8,868 bases of DNA from positions 1 to 8,868 of the forward strand of contig JANQKX010000418.1 in the NCBI GenBank assembly GCA_028280915.1. The letters run 5' to 3'. The DNA is from Kiloniellaceae bacterium (GTDB lineage: Bacteria > Pseudomonadota > Alphaproteobacteria > Kiloniellales > Kiloniellaceae). How positions within the stretch are numbered: the stretch's first letter is position 1; each line of letters opens with the position of its first letter. The translations under genes were made by a program, and so were the position numbers. The notes beneath the pieces were generated by a model. The model did no database searches. It was not told where the DNA came from and worked only from the letters and a program-made list of their open reading frames with translations. Shown piece after piece: positions 1-5,700 of the stretch.

Positions 1-722
1 CATCGCCGGCCACGGTGAAAAAGGTCTCCATGGAACTGGGCGGCAATGCGCCCTTCCTGGTGTTCGTCGATGCCGACCTGGACGCGGCGGTGGAAGGCGC
101 CATGATGTCCAAGTTCCGCAACACCGGCCAAACTTGCGTGTGCGCCAACCGGATCCTGGTGCAGGACGGGGTCTATGACGCCTTCGCCGAAAAACTGGCG
201 GAAAAGGTCCGCGGCCTGAAGGTGGGCTTCGGTATGGAAGATGGTGTGACCCAAGGTCCCCTGATCGACATGGCCGCGGTGGAAAAGGTGGAAGAGCACG
301 TGGCCGACGCGGTGGCCAAGGGTGCCTCGGTGGCGGTCGGTGGCTCGCGCCATGATCTGGGCGGCACCTATTTCCAGCCCACCGTCCTGACCGGCGTCAC
401 CACCGACATGAAGGTGACCAAGGAAGAGACCTTCGGCCCCGTGGCCCCTCTGTTCCGCTTCTCCACCGAAGAGGAGGGCATCGCCATGGCCAATGACACG
501 GAATTCGGCCTGGCGTCTTACTTCTATGCCCGGGATCTGGGCCGTGTCTGGCGGGTCGGCGAAGGCCTGGAAAGCGGCATCGTGGGCCTGAATACGGGCA
601 TCATCTCAACCGAGGTGGCGCCCTTCGGCGGCATCAAGGAATCCGGCGTGGGCCGGGAAGGCTCCAAGTACGGCCTGGATGATTTTGTCGAGATCAAGTA
701 CCTCTGCATGGGCGGTGTCTAA
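1..722 (+). CDS. gabD: Succinate-semialdehyde dehydrogenase, NAD(P)+-dependent (partial, C-terminal half)
   Basis: The reading frame is open from base 3 and ends at TAA 720-722, giving about 240 residues, roughly half of a normal 480-490 residue aldehyde dehydrogenase; the N-terminal half lies upstream of the window. The first residues read SPATVKKVSMELGGNAPF, the classic ALDH segment with the general-base Glu in ELGG. The catalytic Cys is in GQTCVCANR (codon 135-137). The CVC arrangement is typical of GabD/ALDH5 enzymes, where the second Cys can form a redox-switch disulfide. Further family motifs are KEETFGPVAPLFRF and PFGGIKESGVGREG near the end. The family oxidises succinate semialdehyde to succinate in the cytoplasm, linking GABA breakdown to the TCA cycle. 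The GTG at base 15 is internal, not a start. A related semialdehyde dehydrogenase (for example glutarate semialdehyde) cannot be excluded from half a protein. Confidence 0.93.
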   Translation, partial: SPATVKKVSMELGGNAPFLVFVDADLDAAVEGAMMSKFRNTGQTCVCANRILVQDGVYDAFAEKLAEKVRGLKVGFGMEDGVTQGPLIDMAAVEKVEEHVADAVAKGASVAVGGSRHDLGGTYFQPTVLTGVTTDMKVTKEETFGPVAPLFRFSTEEEGIAMANDTEFGLASYFYARDLGRVWRVGEGLESGIVGLNTGIISTEVAPFGGIKESGVGREGSKYGLDDFVEIKYLCMGGV

Positions 723-739
723 CCCCCACGGCGGGCCCG

Positions 740-768
740 GCCCTTGCCTTTTATAGTATGGCAAGGGC
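740..768 (+). other. Perfect 9-bp stem-loop downstream of gabD
   Basis: GCCCTTGCC at 740-748 is the exact reverse complement of GGCAAGGGC at 760-768, separated by an 11-base AT-rich loop. No T tract follows, so it is not a canonical intrinsic terminator. It may stabilise the 3' end of the gabD transcript or work with the second hairpin at 783-810. The loop contains TATAGT, but I see no matching -35 element. Confidence 0.5.
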
Positions 769-782
769 GGGCGTGACTTTCC

Positions 783-819
783 GGGTGCTGGGGCGTGTGC
801 TCCGGCACCCTTTGTTTTT
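783..819 (+). terminator. Rho-independent terminator-like hairpin after gabD, just ahead of the ACT gene
   Basis: Bases 783-793 pair with 800-810 (GGGTGC with GCACCC as the core, then one G-T, two G-C, another G-T and a last G-C pair), closing a 6-base loop. The stem is followed at once by TTTGTTTTT at 811-819. This is the usual shape of an intrinsic terminator. It lies only 15 bases before the ATG at 835, so it may also act as a leader attenuator for the ACT gene. Confidence 0.65.
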
Positions 820-834
820 GGGAGCTTGTCTCAC

Positions 835-1215
835 ATGTCCCTTCGTCTCAGCAGCTTGCCGGGCGTTCTGGCGGTCTGCCGCCTGAACCCCGGTGATCCC
901 CTGCCTGCATGGCTGGATTTGTCCCGCGACTTCGTCTCCGTCACCCGAACAGGCGAAGAACTCTCCATCGTCTGCGCGGCGTCGGTTGTGCCGGCTGACG
1001 TCACGGCCGAGCGGGATTGGCGGGCCATCATGGTGGAAGGGCCCTTGGACTTTGCGCTGACCGGGATCATGGCCCGGCTGACGGCGCCCTTGGCCGCGGC
1101 GGGCATTTCCATTTTTGCCCTCTCTACCTACGACACGGATTACCTTCTGGTGCGCGAAAACATGTTTTCCCGCGCCCTGGAGGTCCTTGCGGAAACCGCC
1201 GAGATTGTCGATTAA
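835..1215 (+). CDS. Small tandem ACT-domain protein
   Basis: The product is 126 residues if the ATG at 835 is used. GGGAG at 820-824 lies 10 bases before that ATG but touches the alternative TTG at 826, so ATG is preferred. No catalytic domain is attached. The C-terminal half (WRAIMVEGPLDFALTGIMARL, then a Gly-Ile-Ser-Ile-Phe segment and STYDTDYLLVRE) matches the beta-alpha-beta ACT fold of the stand-alone ACT proteins of the COG3603 type. The N-terminal half (LRLSSLPGVLAVCRLNPGD onward) looks like a diverged second ACT-like module. ACT domains usually bind amino acids and regulate an enzyme; no ligand can be read from this sequence. It follows gabD in the same direction but a terminator separates them, so a shared job is only a possibility. 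It is convergent with the curlin-repeat gene. Confidence 0.8.
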   Translation: MSLRLSSLPGVLAVCRLNPGDPLPAWLDLSRDFVSVTRTGEELSIVCAASVVPADVTAERDWRAIMVEGPLDFALTGIMARLTAPLAAAGISIFALSTYDTDYLLVRENMFSRALEVLAETAEIVD

Positions 1216-1247
1216 GCGGGACGGGAATTCGCGATCGGTCCGAATCA

Positions 1248-1271
1248 GAAGAGGCGCTTGCGCGCCTCTTC
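1248..1271. terminator. Perfect 10-bp hairpin between convergent genes
   Basis: GAAGAGGCGC (1248-1257) and GCGCCTCTTC (1262-1271) are exact reverse complements around a TTGC loop. It sits between the stop of the ACT gene (1215) and the stop of the minus-strand curlin-repeat gene (1314). The flanking T runs are poor (GTTTAT on the plus side), so it is a probable shared bidirectional terminator judged by stem strength and position, not by a U tract. Confidence 0.55.
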
Positions 1272-1313
1272 GTTTATCCGATCCAGGTTCTAGATCTCTG
1301 TGTCCGGCCAGCC

Positions 1314-2309
1314 CTAGTATTGGGTGACCGAAACCGTGTTGCCGTTGGAATACCCGCCGATGTTCACAGAGGAATAATTGTTGCTGCCGTATTGATAGGT
1401 ATGAACCTGGTTGTTGTTGCCGTTTGAAATGATCTGGTGCGACTCGTGCCCGTCACCGCTTTGATAGGTGTAGAGGGTGTTGTCGTTGCCGCCGTAAATG
1501 GTCTGGTAGGACAGATTGCCCGTGCCGTTCTGATAGGTCGTCAGGCTGTTGTTGTCCCCGTAATGAACCGACTGATAGGATTTGTTGTCGCTGCCGTACT
1601 GCTCAACAAAGACGGTGTTGTTGTTGCCGTAGACCACCTGTTCGGCGTAATGATTGTCACCGTCTTGCAGAATCGTGGTCTCGTTAAGATTCCCGTAGAC
1701 CTCCTGCAGCGCCATGGAGCCCACGCCGTTGCGTTGCTCGATCCGCTGAATGTTGTGGTCGCCGTAGCTGGCCAGCGTGGTGTTGGCGCCGTCCACGTTT
1801 TCCTGAACGATGGTCAGGTCGTTTTCAGCCCCGTAGAGATAGATGGTGGCCGTGGAGTTGGTGGCCGCCAGCTGGTAGATCTCGGCGGAGCTGTTGTAGG
1901 CGTAGTCAGCATAAATGTTGGCGGTGGAATTGCTCGTGTGGGCGTCCTGATGGATGTAAACCGAGTTATCGTAAGACCCGTTGTCCACATAAATATTGGC
2001 GTAGGAGTCATAGCCTTCTTGCAGCACTTCAATATGATTGCCGGTACTGCCGCCGCCGATGCCAACGTAACTGCTGTTGCCTTCGTTGTACTGGGTGACG
2101 TAAACGCCGTTCTCGCTGCTATAGTCGGTGATATCCACCTTACTATAGTTGTTGTCGCCATTCTGCTCGATGGCCACGTCGTTGTTGTCGCTGCCATCGG
2201 AGATAATCAGGTCCGAAATGTTGTTCGCGGCCTGCGCGCCGCCGGCGAGTAATGCCGCGCCGGCCAAGACCGCCAAAGAGCTTGTGCTGATAGATAGGAT
2301 TTTTTTCAT
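1314..2309 (-). CDS. Secreted curlin-type repeat protein (putative functional amyloid subunit)
   Basis: 331 residues. Residues 1-27 form a Sec signal peptide (KK, a hydrophobic Leu/Ala core, then AQA before ANN). The mature part is about 12.5 tandem units of 22-25 residues, each with an invariant Gln near unit position 8, as in VAIEQNGDNN, VYVTQYNEGN, VFVEQYGSDN and VHTYQYGSNN; the last half unit ends VSVTQY. The pattern (alternating hydrophobics, Gln, then G/N/D turns, often a second Gln) matches curlin repeats of CsgA/CsgB-like proteins, which stack as a beta-solenoid amyloid. The mature chain has no Cys, Pro or Trp and is rich in Asn, Tyr, Ser and Gly. Curli subunits are secreted through the CsgG pore and build biofilm matrix, but no csgE, csgF or csgG is in this window. 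GGGGA at 2319-2323 is a plausible ribosome site. It is not a clear CsgA or CsgB orthologue, so no symbol is given. Confidence 0.85.
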   Translation of the reverse strand: MKKILSISTSSLAVLAGAALLAGGAQAANNISDLIISDGSDNNDVAIEQNGDNNYSKVDITDYSSENGVYVTQYNEGNSSYVGIGGGSTGNHIEVLQEGYDSYANIYVDNGSYDNSVYIHQDAHTSNSTANIYADYAYNSSAEIYQLAATNSTATIYLYGAENDLTIVQENVDGANTTLASYGDHNIQRIEQRNGVGSMALQEVYGNLNETTILQDGDNHYAEQVVYGNNNTVFVEQYGSDNKSYQSVHYGDNNSLTTYQNGTGNLSYQTIYGGNDNTLYTYQSGDGHESHQIISNGNNNQVHTYQYGSNNYSSVNIGGYSNGNTVSVTQY

Positions 2310-2625
2310 TTCGGCAGATCCCCATGCGAGCCAATTTGATGGTTAATAAAAGGCCACAGTTAGATATCCGCCGCTACCACCATTTGGGGTAATTCACTGA
2401 CTTTCATCTGTTTTTTTTCGAAGAGCTTCGGGTGAAATTGTGCTTCCTTCCCATAAAGCGTTGCGGCGCGGCCCTTTTTTCTTCTAGCGTCCCCGCGCTC
2501 ACAACCATGTGAGGCCGCCAAGCCCCTGCAATGAACCGAATTTTGTCCTATGTATGAGGCGCACCAAAGCGGTGGCGGATGTTTCCTAACGGCCCGATCG
2601 GCGGCCCAGTTTTTCGAGGCAAAAA
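2310..2625. promoter_or_regulatory. Divergent intergenic region between the curlin-repeat gene and gor
   Basis: These 316 bases hold no convincing gene and must carry the promoters of both divergent genes. Visible elements are an uninterrupted T8 at 2411-2418 (A8 when read toward the curlin gene, about 100 bases from its ATG); a short CGAA/TTCG stem at 2419-2430; a T6 run at 2475-2480 following a G/C-rich block; and a perfect 6-bp inverted repeat at 2498-2513. GAGG at 2616-2619, 6 bases before ATG 2626, is the gor ribosome site. TATGTA at 2549-2554 could be a -10 hexamer for gor, but no good -35 matches it. I could not assign a transcription factor. Confidence 0.45.
2498..2513. repeat. Perfect 6-bp inverted repeat in the gor upstream region
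   Basis: CTCACA (2498-2503) and TGTGAG (2508-2513) are exact reverse complements around ACCA. The half-sites face the opposite way to a CRP/FNR-type TGTGA-N6-TCACA site, so it is not a standard CRP box. It lies about 115 bases ahead of gor and could be an operator or a chance palindrome. Confidence 0.3.
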
Positions 2626-3993
2626 ATGGCAAGTTACGATTTTGATCTTTTTGTAATCGGCGGCGGCTCGGGCGGCGTGCGCGCTGCACGCATGGCGGCC
2701 GGGACCGGGGCCCGGGTCGGCATCGTGGAAGAATACCGCTACGGCGGTACCTGCGTGATCCGCGGCTGCGTGCCGAAAAAGCTGTTTTCCTATGCCAGCC
2801 ACTTTCATGAAGATTTCGAGGACGCGGCCGGCTTCGGCTGGCAGCTCGGCGAAACCCGCTTCGACTGGGGCAAGCTGATCGCCAATAAGGACGCCGAGAT
2901 CAACCGATTGGAGGGCATCTATCAAAAACTTCTGTCCAATGCCGGCGTGGAGATCTTCACCGGCCATGGGCGCTTGGAGGACCCGCACACCCTTCGCATC
3001 GGCGACCGCAAGATCACCGCCGACAAGTTCCTCATCGCCACCGGCGGACACCCGGTGTTTCCGCCCGGGGACGGCTGGGAGCATGCCATCTCCTCCAATG
3101 AGTGCTTTCACCTGGAAAAGCTGCCGGAGCGGGTCGTGGTCTATGGCGGCGGTTATATCGCGGTGGAGTTTGCCGGTATTTTCAATGGCTTGGGCAGTCA
3201 GGTGACGCAGGTCTATCGGGGTCCCCAGGTCCTGCGCGGTTTTGACGAGGATGTGCGCCAGACCCTGGGTGCGGAGATGGCCAAGAAGGGCATCGATCTG
3301 GTCCTGGGAACGACCATCGAGGGCATTGAAAAGGCGGATGGCGAGCTGAAAGTGCGTCTTTCCGACGGCCGCCAGATCGCTTGCGATGTGGTCATGGCGG
3401 CGACCGGGCGTAAACCCAACACCAAGGATCTGGGTCTGGAGGCTGCCGGGGTGGCCCTCACATCCAAGGGCGCGATCGAAGTGGATGCCTATTCCCAGAC
3501 CAGTCAGGCCAATATATACGCGGTGGGGGACGTGACCGACCGGGTTAATCTGACCCCGGTGGCCATCCACGAGGCCATGGCCCTGGTGAACACCCTTTTC
3601 CGGGGCCAGCCCACGGCCATGGACTATGCCGACATCCCCTCGGCGGTCTTCAGTCATCCCACGGTGGCCACCGTTGGCTTGACTGAGGCTCAAGCTAGGG
3701 AAGCCGCCGGTAGCGCTGGGGTTGACGTCTACCGCTCCACGTTCAAGCCCTTGAAGCACACCCTCTCGGGCCGGGACGAAAAGACCATGATGAAAATGAT
3801 CGTGCAGCGGGACAGCCAGCGGGTGCTGGGCATCCACATGGTGGGCCTGGACGCGCCGGAGATCATTCAAGGCATGGCCGTCGCTATCAAGGCGGGTGCC
3901 ACGAAGGACGTATTCGACCATACGGTGGGCATTCATCCCACGGCGGCGGAAGAATTCGTAACTATGCGCGAGCCGCTGCCCGATCCGGAATAG
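2626..3993 (+). CDS. gor: Glutathione-disulfide reductase, NADPH-dependent
   Basis: 455 residues, normal for the family. A Rossmann FAD motif is at residues 11-17 (IGGGSGG). The redox-active disulfide is C43/C48 in GGTCVIRGCVPKKL. A second nucleotide-binding motif, GGGYIAVEFAG, starts near residue 174. Arg198 and Arg204 (VYRGPQVLRGFDE) sit where glutathione reductases bind the NADPH 2'-phosphate. VYAVGDVTDR is the second FAD contact. The C-terminal HPTAAEEF supplies the catalytic His437-Glu442 pair contributed across the dimer. The enzyme reduces GSSG to GSH in the cytoplasm. GAGG lies 6 bases before the ATG. The Arg pair and the CVIRGC spacing favour Gor over dihydrolipoamide dehydrogenase or mercuric reductase; trypanothione-type reductases are less likely. 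The gene is followed by a stem-loop and then the DAHP synthase gene on the same strand. Confidence 0.95.
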   Translation: MASYDFDLFVIGGGSGGVRAARMAAGTGARVGIVEEYRYGGTCVIRGCVPKKLFSYASHFHEDFEDAAGFGWQLGETRFDWGKLIANKDAEINRLEGIYQKLLSNAGVEIFTGHGRLEDPHTLRIGDRKITADKFLIATGGHPVFPPGDGWEHAISSNECFHLEKLPERVVVYGGGYIAVEFAGIFNGLGSQVTQVYRGPQVLRGFDEDVRQTLGAEMAKKGIDLVLGTTIEGIEKADGELKVRLSDGRQIACDVVMAATGRKPNTKDLGLEAAGVALTSKGAIEVDAYSQTSQANIYAVGDVTDRVNLTPVAIHEAMALVNTLFRGQPTAMDYADIPSAVFSHPTVATVGLTEAQAREAAGSAGVDVYRSTFKPLKHTLSGRDEKTMMKMIVQRDSQRVLGIHMVGLDAPEIIQGMAVAIKAGATKDVFDHTVGIHPTAAEEFVTMREPLPDPE

Positions 3994-4014
3994 GACGGTT
4001 CGGGCGGCCCTCGG

Positions 4015-4042
4015 GCCCTTAAGCGTTCGGGTGCTTAAGGGC
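4015..4042 (+). terminator. Strong stem-loop after gor
   Basis: GCCCTTAAGC (4015-4024) pairs exactly with GCTTAAGGGC (4033-4042) around an 8-base loop. Only TTGTC follows, so the U tract is weak. Its place 22 bases after the gor stop makes it the likely terminator or 3'-end stabiliser, separating gor from the downstream DAHP synthase gene. Confidence 0.6.
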
Positions 4043-4253
4043 TTGTCGCGGCTACCCAAATCGGCCCGTAAAAATTCAACGGTTCTATTGGGCTCGGAGT
4101 TTTGCTAGAGTAACGGGCCTTTGGGCCTCATTTTTGTTGTGGAAAACTTAAAAGAAGACCTTTAAAACCCCGAATTTGAACAGTCCCAGGCCCGCGCTGG
4201 CTATTGTCGCTGGCGGAATGGCGGGTCCGGACATAACAGGAACGACTAGGCAA
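4043..4253 (+). promoter_or_regulatory. Leader region of the class II DAHP synthase gene
   Basis: These 211 bases precede the chosen ATG. A weak sigma70-like pair is TTCTAT at 4083-4088 with TAGAGT at 4106-4111 (17-base spacer). Just after it, GGCC-TTTG-GGCC at about 4116-4127 can form a short stem, followed by TTTTTGTT from 4131; this could be a weak attenuator. From 4176 (TTG) the frame is open into the DAHP synthase and would add 26 residues, but that stretch does not look like the family's N terminus. I see no obvious run of aromatic codons in a separate leader peptide. Confidence 0.35.
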
Positions 4254-5648
4254 ATGAAAAGCGTGAATTGGTCGCCTGAAACATGGCGTGAGAAACCTGC
4301 GCGGCAAATGCCCGATTATCAAGACAAGGCCAAGCTGGCCGACGTAGAAGCCCGTTTGGCCGCCGCGCCGCCGCTGGTTTTTGCCGGTGAGGCGCGTAGG
4401 CTCTATGAAAGCTTGGGCAAGGTGGCCGAGGGCAAGGCCTTTTTGCTGCAAGGCGGCGACTGCGCGGAATCCTTTGCCGAATTCCATGCCAACAACATCC
4501 GGGATACCTTCCGGGTGCTGCTGCAAATGGCGGTGGCGCTGACCTTCGGCGCGGCGTGCCCCGTGGTCAAAGTGGGGCGCCTGGCCGGTCAGTTCGCCAA
4601 GCCCCGCTCGGCGCCGACCGAGGTGGTGGGCGGTGTGGAGCTGCCCAGCTACCGCGGTGATATCATCAACGGCATTAGCTTTGAGGAAGAGGATCGGGAG
4701 CCCGATCCGGAGCGTTTGGTGCGGGCCTATCATCAGGCCGCGGCCACTCTCAATCTGCTGCGCGCCTTCGCCCAGGGCGGTTTTGCCGATGTGCAAAAGG
4801 TTCATCAATGGAATCTGGAGTTCGTGGCCGGTTCCCCGCAAGGCCAGCGCTACGAGGAGCTGTCCCGGCGTATTGACGAGGCGGTGGCCTTCATGGCGGC
4901 CTGCGGCCTGACGCCGGAAAAGGTGCCGGAGCTGCGCGAGACCGACTTCTACACCAGCCACGAGGCCTTGCTGCTGCCCTATGAAGAGGCCATGACCCGG
5001 GTCGATAGCCTGACCGGGCGCTGGTACGACTGTTCGGCCCACTTCCTTTGGATCGGTGACCGGACCCGCAACATCGACGAAGCCCATGTGGAATTCATGC
5101 GCGGTGTGGAGAACCCCATCGGCCTGAAATGCGGCCCGAGCATCGAAACCGATGACCTCCTGCGCCTGATCGACGTGCTCAATCCGGAAAACGAGCCGGG
5201 GCGCTTGACCCTGATCGTGCGCATGGGCCACGAAAAGGTGCAGGAGATGGCGCCCCGCCTGGTGCGGGCGGTGCAGCGTGAGGGACGCAACGTGGTTTGG
5301 TCCTGCGATCCCATGCACGGCAATACCATCAAGTCGTCCAGCGGCTACAAGACCCGTCCCTTCGACCGCATTCTGGCCGAAGTGCGTCACTTCTTCGCCG
5401 TTCACCGGGCCGAGGGGACCTATGCCGGCGGCGTGCACTTCGAGATGACCGGCCAGGACGTGACCGAATGCATCGGTGGTGCCCAGGCGATCAGCGAGGA
5501 AGGCTTGGGCGACCGCTATCATACCCACTGCGATCCGCGCTTGAACGCCAGTCAGTCCCTTGAATTGGCCTTCCTCATCTCCGAGGCCTTGAAGGAGGAA
5601 CGTCTGGCACGGCAGGAGGATCGGCAGGCCATGCCGGCCGCCTCATAA
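4254..5648 (+). CDS. aroG: Class II (plant/AroAII-type) 3-deoxy-7-phosphoheptulonate (DAHP) synthase
   Basis: The enzyme condenses phosphoenolpyruvate with erythrose 4-phosphate, the committed first step to chorismate and aromatic amino acids. Starting at ATG 4254 the product is 464 residues and begins MKSVNWSPETWREKPARQ, the normal N terminus of this class; AGGAAC at 4238-4243 is a suitable ribosome site. The upstream TTG at 4176 would add 26 atypical residues. Metal ligands are visible in order: Cys70 in QGGDCAES, His in CDPMHGNT, Glu in HFEMTGQ and Asp in HCDPRLN. Substrate-site motifs include KVGRLAGQFAKPRS, SHEALLLPYE, WIGDRTR, GLKCGPS and the C-terminal NASQSLELAF. It is unrelated in sequence to the E. 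coli AroF/G/H class I enzymes; names in this class vary (aroG, aroH, aroA), so the symbol is tentative. Inhibition by aromatic amino acids cannot be judged from sequence. A 5-bp GCCCG/CGGGC hairpin at 5671-5684 follows but has A residues after it, so it is not a clear terminator. Confidence 0.95.
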   Translation: MKSVNWSPETWREKPARQMPDYQDKAKLADVEARLAAAPPLVFAGEARRLYESLGKVAEGKAFLLQGGDCAESFAEFHANNIRDTFRVLLQMAVALTFGAACPVVKVGRLAGQFAKPRSAPTEVVGGVELPSYRGDIINGISFEEEDREPDPERLVRAYHQAAATLNLLRAFAQGGFADVQKVHQWNLEFVAGSPQGQRYEELSRRIDEAVAFMAACGLTPEKVPELRETDFYTSHEALLLPYEEAMTRVDSLTGRWYDCSAHFLWIGDRTRNIDEAHVEFMRGVENPIGLKCGPSIETDDLLRLIDVLNPENEPGRLTLIVRMGHEKVQEMAPRLVRAVQREGRNVVWSCDPMHGNTIKSSSGYKTRPFDRILAEVRHFFAVHRAEGTYAGGVHFEMTGQDVTECIGGAQAISEEGLGDRYHTHCDPRLNASQSLELAFLISEALKEERLARQEDRQAMPAAS

Positions 5649-5700
5649 GGGGCGGGCTCGTCTCAAGACCGCCCGGAATCGGGCAAAAAAGGGGGCCCAG

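Noticed and set aside
1320..1680. Recurring GTTGTTGCCGTA- and CTGATAGG-like segments resembling a CRISPR-type or tandem DNA repeat
   Set aside because: Spacing follows the 22-25 codon protein repeats and the DNA copies are diverged. They encode the curlin-like units on the minus strand, and there are no unique spacers.
1437..2252. Long 271-codon plus-strand open frame opposite the curlin-repeat gene
   Set aside because: It is Val/Ile/Ala-rich low-complexity translation of the antisense of Asn/Gln-rich repeats, which lack stop triplets in that frame. The minus-strand protein has a signal peptide and regular repeats; the plus frame has no recognisable domain.
2548..4059. 503-codon minus-strand open frame over gor
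   Set aside because: It is antisense to a full-length glutathione reductase with all catalytic motifs. It is His/Gly-rich with no domain, typical of GC-rich shadow frames.
4128..5528. 466-codon minus-strand open frame over the DAHP synthase gene
   Set aside because: It is antisense to a complete class II DAHP synthase, and its translation has no recognisable motif.
5671..5684. GCCCG/CGGGC hairpin after the DAHP synthase gene as a terminator
   Set aside because: It is followed by A6 rather than T residues on the coding strand, has only a 5-bp stem, and competes with an alternative GGGCGG/CCGCCC pairing at 5650-5674.
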